Source of the DNA: a virus
Length of the DNA stretch: 33,668 nucleotides
IMG/VR virus record: IMGVR_UViG_3300030099_007653
Coordinates: 1-33,668 of that record
Reading direction: 5' to 3' (one strand)
Positions 22,790 through 29,627 of this stretch are shown here, piece by piece. Both the position numbers and the translations under genes were made by a program. The notes under the pieces were generated by a model. It ran no database searches, had not been told where the DNA came from, and saw nothing but the letters and a program-made list of their open reading frames with translations. How positions within the stretch are numbered: the stretch's first letter is position 1; the number at the start of each line of letters is the position of its first letter.

Positions 22790-22912
22790 ATGAGCCACCA
22801 CGGAAACACTGAATTATTAGAAACATTATACGAACACTTTTTAGAAAAAGGTTATAGTGAAGTAGAAGCTGCAGAGTTAGCACATCAAGAATTTGAATTA
22901 CAATCATTATAA
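22790..22912 (+). CDS. Small acidic helical protein (40 aa)
   Basis: A 40-residue open frame (MSHHGNTELLETLYEHFLEK...) begins 28 bases after the TATATT box and follows the AAAGGTTATG leader shared with the genes at 23074 and 27721. The composition suggests two helices with hydrophobic repeats (LLETLYEHFL, AAELAHQEFEL). Its TAA shares a base with the next ATG (TAATG), which supports it as a real, coupled gene. The function is unknown. Confidence 0.65.
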   Translation: MSHHGNTELLETLYEHFLEKGYSEVEAAELAHQEFELQSL

Positions 22913-23061
22913 TGAAAAAGATAAAATGTGTTATATGTAATGCATTGGTAAAGGGTTTTGGACACAACCCAGATCCAATAAGTAAAAAAGGTAGAGCATG
23001 TGATAGTTGTAACTCATTAGTTATAGTTGCAAGGATTAGACAAGCTTATAGTAATAATTAA
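22912..23061 (+). CDS. Small zinc-finger-like protein (49 aa)
   Basis: A 49-residue frame with CVIC (residues 6-9) and CDSC (30-33), a CxxC-x20-CxxC arrangement typical of a small zinc ribbon. The rest is basic (KKIK, SKKGRAC, RIRQAY), suiting nucleic acid binding. It starts on the TAATG junction with the 40-residue gene and ends 12 bases before the ligase gene. It could be a small DNA- or RNA-binding accessory; no family is assigned. Confidence 0.65.
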   Translation: MKKIKCVICNALVKGFGHNPDPISKKGRACDSCNSLVIVARIRQAYSNN

Positions 23062-23073
23062 AATAAAGGTTAT

Positions 23074-24327
23074 ATGGTAGAATTACAAGAATTTATAGAT
23101 AAAATGAGAGCTACAAGTAGTAGCACTGATAAAGTACAAATAATAAAGGATTCAAGTCCATTTATTCATAAGTGTTTAGAATACACTTATAATCCATTTA
23201 AACAGTACTATGTTACAAGTAAAACATGTATTAAAAATTTAGATAAAGGTATAACTACAAATACAGGTGGTTTATTTGATACTTTAGATAGATTAAGTAA
23301 TAGAGAAGTTACTGGACATGATGCAATTAAATTAGTTAATGGCTTTAGTGATAAATTAATTTATAAAATTATTGATAAAAATTTAGATATTAGAGCTGGA
23401 GATAAAGTAATTAATAAAGCAGTACCTGGATTAATACCAACATTTTCAGTTGCATTAGCTAAAGAATATGATGATAAATGTGATTGGGTAAATGATGATT
23501 GGTATGCCTCAAGAAAATTAGATGGTGTTAGATGTTTAGCTGTAGTTAATTATGAAGGTAAATGTACACTTTATTCTAGAATGGGTAAAGAATTAACTAC
23601 ACTTAATAAAGTAAAAGAAGCTATTGAAGCTACAGGTATTATTAATACTGTATTTGATGGTGAAATTTGTTTAATTGATGAAAATGGAAATGAAGATTTT
23701 CAGGGAATTATGAAACAATTAAGACGTAAAGACCATCAAATTGAAAACCCAGCTTATATGATATTTGATATGATTCATAAACCGGAATTTGATAATCAAA
23801 AAGGAAATGAAATACTATCAGAACGATTATCTAAATTAAGAGGTTGGTTGCAAAGTAGATTTATTGATAATAATATATTACGTTATACAGAGCAATTCCA
23901 AGTAACAGATGGTAGACATTTTGATAAATGGGGTCAAATATCAGCTGATAATAATTGGGAAGGATTTATGTTACGTAAAGATGTTGCTTATGAAGGTAAA
24001 CGTACTAAAAACTTACTTAAAGTAAAAAAGTTCTTTGATGCTGAGTATAAAGTAATTGATTTTGATATTGATGATCATGAAATAGTAGTTAATGGAAGAT
24101 CAGAAACAGTACCTATGTTATCCCAAGTTTGGATTGAACATAAAGGATATAAAGTTAAGGTTGGTAGTGGTTGGACTCAAGAACAAAGATTACAATATAT
24201 AGATGGTTCAATTGTAGGTAAAACAATTACAGTTCAATATTTTGAAGAAACCAAAAATGATAAAGGTGGAATCAGTTTAAGGTTCCCAACAGTTAAAATA
24301 ATACATGGAAATGAAAGACAATTATAA
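23074..24327 (+). CDS. 30: ATP-dependent DNA ligase (gp30-type)
   Basis: The 417-residue protein has the nucleotidyltransferase ligase core. The adenylated lysine is K148 in motif I KLDGVR (148-153); motif III is VFDGEICL (193-200), motif IV WEGFMLRK (295-302) and motif V LLKVKKF (314-320). An OB-fold-like C-terminus ends with QYFEETKNDKGGISLRFP, typical of T4 gp30-like ligases. It seals nicks with ATP during replication and repair. T4 gp30 is 487 residues, so this is a somewhat shorter version with a short helical N-terminal part (1-140). A 12-base AT-rich gap with AAAGGTTAT precedes the start. It overlaps the next small gene by 23 bases. Confidence 0.94.
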   Translation: MVELQEFIDKMRATSSSTDKVQIIKDSSPFIHKCLEYTYNPFKQYYVTSKTCIKNLDKGITTNTGGLFDTLDRLSNREVTGHDAIKLVNGFSDKLIYKIIDKNLDIRAGDKVINKAVPGLIPTFSVALAKEYDDKCDWVNDDWYASRKLDGVRCLAVVNYEGKCTLYSRMGKELTTLNKVKEAIEATGIINTVFDGEICLIDENGNEDFQGIMKQLRRKDHQIENPAYMIFDMIHKPEFDNQKGNEILSERLSKLRGWLQSRFIDNNILRYTEQFQVTDGRHFDKWGQISADNNWEGFMLRKDVAYEGKRTKNLLKVKKFFDAEYKVIDFDIDDHEIVVNGRSETVPMLSQVWIEHKGYKVKVGSGWTQEQRLQYIDGSIVGKTITVQYFEETKNDKGGISLRFPTVKIIHGNERQL

Positions 24328-24523
24328 ATTTAATAAAACAATATTCTGGGAAGAAAAGTTCTTAACAGAAGAAGGTGGCGGCAATGTTAATAAAGCTGTT
24401 ACATTAAATTCCCCTGGTTTATTTGATTTTCTCCAACAAATGGAGGACGATAATAACCAGATTGTAGGAATAAGGTTTAATGAAGCTAAAAATTTAGAAG
24501 TACTAGTTAGACCAAGAAAATAA
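24305..24523 (+). CDS. Hypothetical protein (72 aa) overlapping ligase
   Basis: A 72-residue protein that begins inside the last codons of the ligase (ATG at 24305; a later ATG at 24311 is also possible). It has a hydrophobic-aromatic opening (YKFNKTIFWEEKFL), a glycine turn (TEEGGGNVN), then LNSPGLFDFLQQM and a C-terminal strand (VGIRFNEAKNLEVLVR). No known motif is visible. The overlap suggests translational coupling with the ligase. The function is unknown. Confidence 0.6.
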   Translation: MEMKDNYKFNKTIFWEEKFLTEEGGGNVNKAVTLNSPGLFDFLQQMEDDNNQIVGIRFNEAKNLEVLVRPRK

Positions 24524-24524
24524 G

Positions 24525-24539
24525 AAATTATATATTTAT
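24525..24539 (+). promoter_or_regulatory. AT-rich element AAATTATATATTTAT
   Basis: The 15-base AAATTATATATTTAT recurs exactly at 29580-29594, both times in the gap before a gene. Here it touches the start codon of the zinc finger gene. It contains TATATT but the sequence 19 bases upstream is not TTGG (TTAG one base off). It may be a weaker promoter or an AT-rich initiation region. Confidence 0.3.
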
Positions 24540-24906
24540 GTTACAGACTATTAAAAGACAAACTATGAAATTAAAAATGATTGATTGTAAATATTGTGAT
24601 AATCAAATGCCTGAATTAAGGTTAACCCAATATGGATATGACTTTTGTATTGAATGCTCTGAAAATGGAAACAGAGTTGGTAGAAAACAAGGTGTACCTA
24701 TTATGATGGGTGAGGGTGATCATACTTGGATTGAAACTGTTATAATGACAGATGAACAATTTAAAAGGTATGAGCGTCAACAGGAAGCAGAAAAAAATCT
24801 AGAAAAAACTAATAAAGCTGAAATGCTAAACTTAGATAAAGATGATAATAAGTGGGGTCCTGTTACAATAAAAAACACAGATGGCAAACAAGAAGAAATT
24901 TCTTAG
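24538..24906 (+). CDS. DksA/TraR-type zinc finger protein
   Basis: A 122-residue protein whose N-terminal part has C17, C20, C37 and C40 (CKYC-x16-CIEC) with the DxQMPExRL and YDFCIEC wording of the DksA/TraR C4 zinc finger. The DksA coiled-coil N-terminal part is missing; instead there is a long charged C-terminal region (about 78-122). DksA proteins bind RNA polymerase, so this may touch transcription, but without the coiled coil this is uncertain. Start: ATG at 24538, with another in-frame ATG at residue 10. The upstream gap holds the TATATATTTAT element. It overlaps the HNH gene by 26 bases. Confidence 0.72.
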   Translation: MLQTIKRQTMKLKMIDCKYCDNQMPELRLTQYGYDFCIECSENGNRVGRKQGVPIMMGEGDHTWIETVIMTDEQFKRYERQQEAEKNLEKTNKAEMLNLDKDDNKWGPVTIKNTDGKQEEIS

Positions 24907-25501
24907 TAAAGAACAGATAGTAGCGGCTCAAGGTAGAACTAAATCTAATATGGCAGCAGCTAGATATTTACATGTTTCTTATCAACATTATAAGAAATAT
25001 GCTAAAATGTATAATCTATTTGATGGTCATAAAAATCAGGCTGGTAAAGGTATTCCTAAATTTCTTAGAGGACCTAAAAAAATGCCCCATATGATAGAAA
25101 TAATTGAGGGCAGAATAGCAGCATCTTCATTTGATCCTAATAAACTTAAGTATGCTCTTATAGAACAGGGATATTTATTAGAAGAATGCGCTGTATGTTC
25201 ATTTAAAGAAAGACGTGTACTTGATTATAAAGTACCGTTGTTATTACATTTTAAAGACAATAATAGTAACAACTACAGCCTAGATAACGTTCAGTTACTA
25301 TGTTATAATCATTATTTTTTAACGGTTGGTGATATTTTCAATTCTAAGGATATTAAACAAATTGAAAGTAAACAGGAGCACTATGGAACATCTGAAAAGG
25401 TAGAATGGGAAGTAGATGAATATCACTTACAACGTTTAAAAGAATTGGGATTAGATGATGATGATGAGGATGAAATAAATAAATATATTAGTAGAATTTA
25501 A
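24881..25501 (+). CDS. HNH endonuclease-like protein
   Basis: The 206-residue protein has a HNH-type metal finger in the middle: C103 and C106 (ECAVCSF), H123 (LLHFKDNN), N131 and N136, then C141 and H144 (LLCYNHYF). The LHFKDxNxxNY...NVQLLCYNH wording is typical of phage HNH proteins. The N-terminal 60 residues (KEQIVAAQGRTKSNMAAARYLHVSYQ) look like a helix-turn-helix DNA-binding part. It may be a free-standing homing endonuclease or a resident phage nuclease. The acidic C-terminal tail (DDDDEDE) is unusual. It overlaps the zinc finger gene by 26 bases and is about 20 kb from the split polymerase, so no direct link is shown. Confidence 0.78.
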   Translation: MANKKKFLSKEQIVAAQGRTKSNMAAARYLHVSYQHYKKYAKMYNLFDGHKNQAGKGIPKFLRGPKKMPHMIEIIEGRIAASSFDPNKLKYALIEQGYLLEECAVCSFKERRVLDYKVPLLLHFKDNNSNNYSLDNVQLLCYNHYFLTVGDIFNSKDIKQIESKQEHYGTSEKVEWEVDEYHLQRLKELGLDDDDEDEINKYISRI

Positions 25502-25511
25502 ATTAAGTTAT

Positions 25512-25682
25512 ATGATAGAAATAATTAAGCACGCATTAGGTTTTTGTGGAGAGCATTGGCACCCAAATGTTTGGACTGCACTAGCAGGTTCTCCAGTAAT
25601 AGCATCTACAGTTTACTATATTAAATGTAAATGTGGAGGCTGGTTTCAGCATACTAAAGACTGTAAACATGAGAAAAAATAA
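25512..25682 (+). CDS. Small Cys/His-rich protein (56 aa)
   Basis: A 56-residue frame, MIEIIKHALGFCGEHWHPNV..., with C12, H15, H17, C39, C41 and C51, which may bind metal. The GFCGEHWHPN opening looks like a small family seen in T4-like marine phages. A short hydrophobic part (LAGSPVIASTVYYI) lies mid-protein. It starts 11 bases after the HNH stop and overlaps the next gene by 14 bases. It is likely real from its conserved pattern and packing, but the function is unknown. Confidence 0.65.
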   Translation: MIEIIKHALGFCGEHWHPNVWTALAGSPVIASTVYYIKCKCGGWFQHTKDCKHEKK

Positions 25683-25839
25683 ATCTTATCATAAGAAACA
25701 TAACGCTATAGTTAAGGATTATGATAAACAAAAGTCTAAACATTTAGACAAATTAGCTACTAAAATGTTAAAAAACGATGAGGTAGCAGATAAACTTAAA
25801 TCAAAGCCTATAAAAGGCGATTTCCTAAAAAACTTTTAA
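25669..25839 (+). CDS. Small basic protein (56 aa)
   Basis: A 56-residue, highly basic helical protein (MRKNKSYHKKHNAIVKDYDK...). The ATG at 25669 was chosen over a TTG-type start upstream because it begins at a clear Met and gives a 14-base overlap with the preceding gene. The charge (many Lys) suggests nucleic acid binding or partner binding. No known family was recognised. A one-base gap separates it from the secreted protein gene. Confidence 0.6.
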   Translation: MRKNKSYHKKHNAIVKDYDKQKSKHLDKLATKMLKNDEVADKLKSKPIKGDFLKNF

Positions 25840-25840
25840 T

Positions 25841-26365
25841 ATGAGAACTTTACTATTAATAATGACATTGTTGGCAACACCAACAATGGTTGCACCAACA
25901 GTTCCGTTACCAGTTTTAACAACTAATTTAAAACAACCTAAAGTAAAATCTGATTACGAAAAATTTACAGATGCTATGGGAAGTAGAGAATCAAGTAATA
26001 ACTATACTGTAGTAAATGAGTATGGTTATATGGGCAAATACCAATTTGGTAAATCAACTTTAAGAACATTAAAAATTAAAGTAACTAAGGAAGCATTTTT
26101 AAATAGTCCTGATTTACAGGAATATGCTATGCTACAAAATTTAATTTATAATAAAAAGAAGTTACAAAAGTATATAGACAAGTATGAGGGGCAAATAATA
26201 AATGAAATATACATTACAGAATCAGGTATATTAGCTGCTGCTCATTTAGGTGGTCCTGGTAGTGTTAGAAAATTCTTTAGATCAGGAAAAATAATGGAAG
26301 ATGGAAATGGAGTTAAAATTACCTCTTATTTAAAACAATTTGGAGGTTATGATTTAGATATTTAA
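25841..26365 (+). CDS. Secreted muramidase/transglycosylase-like protein
   Basis: The 174-residue protein starts with a hydrophobic leader (MRTLLLIMTLLATPTMVAPT), a probable signal peptide or signal anchor. The core (about 38-80) contains GSRESSNNY with E50 as a likely catalytic acid and YGYMGKYQFG (61-70), which matches lysozyme/lytic transglycosylase families where the Glu precedes a Y-x-x-G-x-Y-Q-F-G pattern. Then AAHLGGPGSVRKFF resembles the helical C-terminal part of such enzymes. It would cut peptidoglycan in the periplasm during lysis or release. No holin is identified with certainty, though several small membrane proteins lie at 32573 onward. It directly follows the basic gene. Confidence 0.8.
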   Translation: MRTLLLIMTLLATPTMVAPTVPLPVLTTNLKQPKVKSDYEKFTDAMGSRESSNNYTVVNEYGYMGKYQFGKSTLRTLKIKVTKEAFLNSPDLQEYAMLQNLIYNKKKLQKYIDKYEGQIINEIYITESGILAAAHLGGPGSVRKFFRSGKIMEDGNGVKITSYLKQFGGYDLDI

Positions 26366-26374
26366 ATTACAAAT

Positions 26375-26962
26375 ATGAGAAATAATATAATTACAATAGA
26401 AGATTTTTATAATGATCCTTTAGATGTTAGAGAAGCTGTTTTAGAAATGGATTTTGATGTTAGGGGTAATTACCCAGGTCAAAGAACAGTATCACATGCT
26501 ACACAACAAATGAAAGATATAATTGAAAGCGCTATTAAACCATTAGCAGGTAAAATTACATCTTTTCCTATGGGAGAAAAGAAAAATGGTGAAGCTAACT
26601 ATAATGGAGCTTATCAGTATACTACTTGTCATGATAAAACTTGGATTCATAGTGATAGTGGTACAACATGGGCTGCTGTTGTTTATTTAACACCTGATGC
26701 ACCTTTAAGTGGTGGTACTGGTTTATATAGACATAAAGGTACTGGTTTACGTGAGTGGGTTGATGATGAAAAAATAATGGATCTAATATGGGGTGAATGT
26801 AATGATTATACTAAATGGGATTTAGTTGATACAATTGGAAATGTGTTTAATAGAATGATCATTTATAGAGGTTCTATGTTTCATGCTTCATTAGATTATT
26901 TTGGTCAAGACAAATGGGATGGTAGATTATTTCAAACATTTTTCTTTGATACTGAATACTAA
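26375..26962 (+). CDS. DUF6445-like, 2OG-Fe(II) oxygenase fold
   Basis: A 195-residue protein with a double-stranded beta-helix pattern. WIHSDSGTTWAAVVYLTPDAP places H92 and D94 as an iron site, followed by SGGTGLYRHK, and FNRMIIYRGSMFHAS gives H170 as the third ligand, with R185 (GRLFQTFF) possibly binding 2-oxoglutarate. This matches the DUF6445 family, a 2OG-oxygenase-like group also seen in marine phages. The substrate is unknown. Its stop shares a base with the start of a second oxygenase (TAATG), suggesting they work together. Confidence 0.82.
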   Translation: MRNNIITIEDFYNDPLDVREAVLEMDFDVRGNYPGQRTVSHATQQMKDIIESAIKPLAGKITSFPMGEKKNGEANYNGAYQYTTCHDKTWIHSDSGTTWAAVVYLTPDAPLSGGTGLYRHKGTGLREWVDDEKIMDLIWGECNDYTKWDLVDTIGNVFNRMIIYRGSMFHASLDYFGQDKWDGRLFQTFFFDTEY

Positions 26963-27558
26963 TGGAAAATGGTTATGTGCATTTAAAACAGGTAATACCT
27001 AAAGAAGTAGTATCTGAAGTTAGACGTAGATTAATTGACTTAAAATTAAAGTACCAAGATAGAGTTGGTGAACCAAGACATAATGGTTCAGGTACATTTT
27101 GGGGTGGTTTAGAATTAGCTAGTACATTTGATCCTAATTTATGGCAATATTATACTGCTGATTTTATGTTTGATATAGTTAAATCAATTATACCAACACC
27201 TTATTTATTTAATGATCAAGCAGTAGTTAAACCACCAAACTCAGAATTTAAATTTGATGCTCATTATGATAACCAATTTGGTCCTGATCCTGAAGGTGCT
27301 TTAAGAGGCGATTTTAAAACAATTAATTGTAGTTGGATATTAACTAATATGAATGAAGATAATGGTTGCCTATTTATAGATGATAAACCAATTATAGCTA
27401 AAGCAGGTGATATAGTTATAATAGATGGAAATAAAACCCATTACTCAGGTAATAATACAACTGATGGAATGAGAGTATTATATGCTTGTTGTTATTCAAG
27501 TAAACCAATTGGTAATTTTCAAAAAGGATTCTATAATGAAGAATTTAAAAAGAAATAG
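26962..27558 (+). CDS. Phytanoyl-CoA dioxygenase-like 2OG-Fe(II) oxygenase
   Basis: The 198-residue protein resembles the PhyH family. The N-terminal helix region (VHLKQVIPKEVVSEVRRRL) is followed by the iron ligands H101 and D103 in FDAHYDNQFG, a CLFIDDKP turn, GDIVIIDG, and H160 (KTHYSG) with R171 (MRVLY) for 2OG binding. These enzymes hydroxylate small molecules or residues. It directly follows the DUF6445-like gene. Its final 23 bases overlap the next small gene. The substrate cannot be read; a modified nucleotide, sugar or virion residue are all possible. Confidence 0.87.
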   Translation: MENGYVHLKQVIPKEVVSEVRRRLIDLKLKYQDRVGEPRHNGSGTFWGGLELASTFDPNLWQYYTADFMFDIVKSIIPTPYLFNDQAVVKPPNSEFKFDAHYDNQFGPDPEGALRGDFKTINCSWILTNMNEDNGCLFIDDKPIIAKAGDIVIIDGNKTHYSGNNTTDGMRVLYACCYSSKPIGNFQKGFYNEEFKKK

Positions 27559-27709
27559 ACGTAGTAAAGAAGAAGGACATATGGCCGCTTTAATAAGGCG
27601 GAAGATGATTCAACGGGATCATGGTGATAAGAGTAAATACACTCGTAAAGATAAGCACAAAAAGGGTTGGAGTTCCAACCCTTCTTTCGTATATTTACAG
27701 GGTAAATAA
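27536..27709 (+). CDS. Small basic protein with terminator/promoter in its coding end
   Basis: A 57-residue, Lys/Arg-rich protein (MKNLKRNRRSKEEGHMAALIRRK...). The ATG at 27536 overlaps the oxygenase gene by 23 bases; an earlier in-frame start is inside that gene and not favoured. Its last 15 or so codons are formed by a strong hairpin and a promoter-like element (27664-27695), so the coding end and control DNA overlap. The basic part could bind RNA or DNA. The codons after residue 43 may matter less for function than the DNA they encode. Confidence 0.55.
   Translation: MKNLKRNRRSKEEGHMAALIRRKMIQRDHGDKSKYTRKDKHKKGWSSNPSFVYLQGK
27664..27688 (+). terminator. Rho-independent terminator-like hairpin
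   Basis: GGGTTGG (27664-27670), loop AGTT (27671-27674) and CCAACCC (27675-27681) form a perfect 7-bp stem, followed by TTCTTTC. It lies in the 3' end of the small basic gene and runs straight into GTATATT of the next promoter. The 5' arm of the stem includes the TTGG of that promoter. Confidence 0.75.
27667..27695 (+). promoter_or_regulatory. Promoter-like TTGG-N19-TATATT embedded in terminator
   Basis: TTGG (27667-27670), 19 bases, TATATT (27690-27695), then TACAGGG. TTGG is in the stem of the hairpin before it, so one short element can both stop and restart transcription. The next ATG is at 27721 after an AAATAAAGGTT leader. Confidence 0.65.
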
Positions 27710-27720
27710 AAATAAAGGTT

Positions 27721-27924
27721 ATGAATAAAATGTTAAAATTCCTATTAGATAAAAAAAATAAAGGTCTACCTATGAATGTAGGAGAAGCTATGTCTAAGAC
27801 TAATACTTGGAAAGAAGGTAAAGTTGAATCCTCTGCTAATATATTTAGGGTTCACTGGGAAAATAATAATCAACCAATTGAACCAGATTTTGATTGGGAA
27901 AATGAAGTATTAAACGCAAGATAA
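27721..27924 (+). CDS. Hypothetical protein (67 aa)
   Basis: A 67-residue protein following a clear promoter and the AAAGGTT leader. It has a basic N-terminal helix (MLKFLLDKKNKG), then MNVGEAMSKTNTWKEG and an acidic, Trp-containing end (PDFDWENEVL). No motif is recognised. It is the first gene of its transcription unit and sits one base ahead of the SWIM-finger gene. The function is unknown. Confidence 0.65.
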   Translation: MNKMLKFLLDKKNKGLPMNVGEAMSKTNTWKEGKVESSANIFRVHWENNNQPIEPDFDWENEVLNAR

Positions 27925-27925
27925 T

Positions 27926-28369
27926 ATGGCACTCTGGAAATTTACAAATTTAAATAAATATGGTAATCCTAGAACTAGGATTATGCATAGACCAGATGGT
28001 GAGGCATTTAGCTTTAATCCAAAAGGTTTTGGTCCTTATGTTAATGTTAGGAGATTTAAATATGAGTATAAACATGAGGTTATGCCTCCTGGTATTGTAA
28101 AATTAGGTGGTAAAACATATATAGTACCTAGTTGGGAATTAGTAGAAGAAGGTACTACACTAAATGATATAGAGTGGATAAAACCAAAACCAAAAAGAAA
28201 ACATGAAACTATTGTAGTAGAAACACCTAGTTCAAAGGGAGATGTTATTTATAAAACGAGGTTCTACCCTGATTCAGGTAATTATACTTGTAATTGTCCT
28301 GGTACTTGGAGAGCTAAAGATAGAAAATGTAAACACATAAAAAAATTAGAAAATGAGCGATCAAAATAG
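27926..28369 (+). CDS. SWIM-type zinc finger protein
   Basis: A 147-residue protein with C122-x-C124 and C135-x-H137 (TCNCPGTWRAKDRKCKH), exactly the C-x-C-x10-C-x-H pattern of SWIM fingers, which bind DNA or proteins. The first 100 residues are Tyr/Phe- and Pro-rich beta-like (NPKGFGPYVNVRRFKY, GIVKLGGKTYIVPSWEL) with no match I recognise. The finger ends close to the C-terminus. It follows the previous gene by one base and overlaps the next by 17. A DNA-handling role is likely but not proven. Confidence 0.78.
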   Translation: MALWKFTNLNKYGNPRTRIMHRPDGEAFSFNPKGFGPYVNVRRFKYEYKHEVMPPGIVKLGGKTYIVPSWELVEEGTTLNDIEWIKPKPKRKHETIVVETPSSKGDVIYKTRFYPDSGNYTCNCPGTWRAKDRKCKHIKKLENERSK

Positions 28370-28589
28370 ATATGTTGTAAAATGGGAGTCATATGTTTAT
28401 GCTGATAATGATTATATGGCTAGAAAAAAGGCACATGAAGTGTTAGATCAAATAGAAAAAGTTAATAATGTACAAAATACTGAAGTAAAAGAAATTGGTG
28501 AGCAACCATTTGGTTCAATTCAGTATAGAGAATTTGATGATATTTCTAAGCCAAGAGATAAAGATGAAGATAAACCATTACCGTTTTAA
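28353..28589 (+). CDS. Hypothetical protein (78 aa)
   Basis: A 78-residue protein with a beta strand start (NRYVVKWESYVYADNDY), a helix (ARKKAHEVLDQIEKV), then a strand (TEVKEIGEQPFG) and a charged acidic/basic tail (PRDKDEDKPLPF). The alternating alpha/beta plan resembles small binding domains but no family is named. It overlaps the SWIM gene by 17 bases and leaves one base before the next gene. The function is unknown. Confidence 0.65.
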   Translation: MSDQNRYVVKWESYVYADNDYMARKKAHEVLDQIEKVNNVQNTEVKEIGEQPFGSIQYREFDDISKPRDKDEDKPLPF

Positions 28590-28590
28590 T

Positions 28591-28851
28591 ATGGAAGGAT
28601 ACGAATTAGTAGATAAAGCAATGAATGTTGGTTATAGAATGTTATTAGGTGAAGATATTGATTTTGAACCTAATGATAGTGATAAAGTAGAAGATATGGT
28701 TTTCATACCAGACCCAACTCAATCTGAAATGGAGTTAGCTGAAGACTTACTTGAATACTTTACTGAAGAGGAAGAATATGAAAAGTGTGCTAATATTAGA
28801 GACATTATTAATCTAAAAAAAACAATAAAAAAGTTATATGAACAAAAATAA
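28591..28851 (+). CDS. Acidic helical protein with UVR-like motif (86 aa)
   Basis: An 86-residue protein starting MEGYELVDKAM. Its C-terminal half has LAEDLLEYFTEEEEYEKCANIRDII, close to the UVR motif (A-x-x-x-E-D-Y-E-x-A-x-x-x-R-D) that links UvrB and UvrC and occurs in other protein partners. The rest is acidic. The start was taken at 28591 as the first ATG outside the previous gene, with one base between; earlier in-frame ATGs lie inside the upstream gene. It could be a partner-binding protein. It overlaps the next gene by 14 bases. Confidence 0.65.
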   Translation: MEGYELVDKAMNVGYRMLLGEDIDFEPNDSDKVEDMVFIPDPTQSEMELAEDLLEYFTEEEEYEKCANIRDIINLKKTIKKLYEQK

Positions 28852-29155
28852 ATTTAAGACCCTAGGTAAGGTACTAGCTAAAAATGGAATTGACATTAAA
28901 TACATGGTTGATTGGAGCGATCCAGAAAGATCATATACTGATCAACCATATTTAGGTTCAGGTACTTATAGTGGTATTGATGGTTGGTATTTTACTAAAA
29001 GTAATAATACAAATTGGACAGTTAAAGAAAAGAAAACCATTAGAGAAGTATTAAAGAAAAAAGGGTATAAATGTAAGGGTATTAATGATTATGAAGTTGA
29101 ATGGGATGGAGATAGATCATATTCCCCAAGTATAAGTTTTGTTTATGGAAAATAG
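28838..29155 (+). CDS. Hypothetical protein (105 aa)
   Basis: A 105-residue protein with a basic helical start (KFKTLGKVLAKNG), then an aromatic part (YLGSGTYSGIDGWYF), a Lys-rich helix (VKEKKTIREVLKKKGYK) and a C-terminal strand (YEVEWDGDRSY). It may be a small nucleic-acid-related fold but no motif is clear. It overlaps both neighbours by 11-14 bases. The function is unknown. Confidence 0.62.
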   Translation: MNKNKFKTLGKVLAKNGIDIKYMVDWSDPERSYTDQPYLGSGTYSGIDGWYFTKSNNTNWTVKEKKTIREVLKKKGYKCKGINDYEVEWDGDRSYSPSISFVYGK

Positions 29156-29519
29156 AGGTAGACCAAGTGAAAATACAGTTAAACCTAGTAAGTGGGTTTT
29201 AGAAACAGGCGATACGACTTACTATTATGATGCAAAGAAAAACCCAAATGGGTGTTGGAAAACAGTAAATCATGATACAACTAAATACCCTAAACCAGAA
29301 ATTAACCAAAGAATGTATGGTAAATCGCCTGTAGTAATGGTATTTAATACCTCAAATCGTTCTAATGCTAGAACTAAAATGAAGGTATTTAGAAAAAATG
29401 TTGACTATGTATTAACGGCTAAGAAATTACCTGGTGTACCTGAAAAAGCAGTTATACTAGATGTTGGTGTTGGTCACTCATTTATAGAGGAGTATCAGAA
29501 AAAATACAACCTTAAATAA
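29145..29519 (+). CDS. Hypothetical protein (124 aa)
   Basis: A 124-residue protein, ATG at 29145 (an in-frame TTG at 29139 is less likely). It is basic and Asn/Lys-rich with strands such as SKWVLETGDTTYYYDAK, SPVVMVFNTSNRSNARTKM and AVILDVGVGHSFIEEYQK. No catalytic motif is certain; the VILDVGVG stretch slightly resembles a SAM-binding loop but is too late in the sequence to be a methyltransferase. It ends a transcription unit before a hairpin. The function is unknown. Confidence 0.62.
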   Translation: MENRGRPSENTVKPSKWVLETGDTTYYYDAKKNPNGCWKTVNHDTTKYPKPEINQRMYGKSPVVMVFNTSNRSNARTKMKVFRKNVDYVLTAKKLPGVPEKAVILDVGVGHSFIEEYQKKYNLK

Positions 29520-29543
29520 GGATATATATTTATCACCAAATTG

Positions 29544-29574
29544 TAGAGACCAATAAAATTGCTTGGCGTCTCTA
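29544..29574 (+). terminator. Hairpin between early-type and virion-type genes
   Basis: TAGAGAC (29544-29550) pairs perfectly with GTCTCTA (29568-29574). CAA/TTG inside the loop can extend it with a two-base bulge. No U-run follows (AAAGAAAAA), so it may be a processing or stability hairpin or a weak terminator. The TTGG of the following promoter-like site lies in the loop side. Confidence 0.5.
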
Positions 29575-29591
29575 AAGAAAAATTATATATT
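29563..29591 (+). promoter_or_regulatory. Promoter-like TTGG-N19-TATATT before a virion-type gene
   Basis: TTGG (29563-29566) lies inside the hairpin and TATATT (29586-29591) is exactly 19 bases beyond. It is followed by TATAATAAAACG. The first ATG is at 29628. The box is part of the 15-base AAATTATATATTTAT shared with 24525-24539. No CG precedes TATATT here. Confidence 0.55.
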
Positions 29592-29627
29592 TATAATAAA
29601 ACGAAATTACAGTAAACTAATAATACT

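Noticed and set aside
24881-25501. HNH protein as the homing endonuclease that split the polymerase
   Set aside because: It is 20 kb away, beside the ligase, with no sequence link to the break; kept only as an HNH gene.
29145-29519. Methyltransferase call from VILDVGVG
   Set aside because: The motif is near the C-terminus with no room for the rest of the fold.
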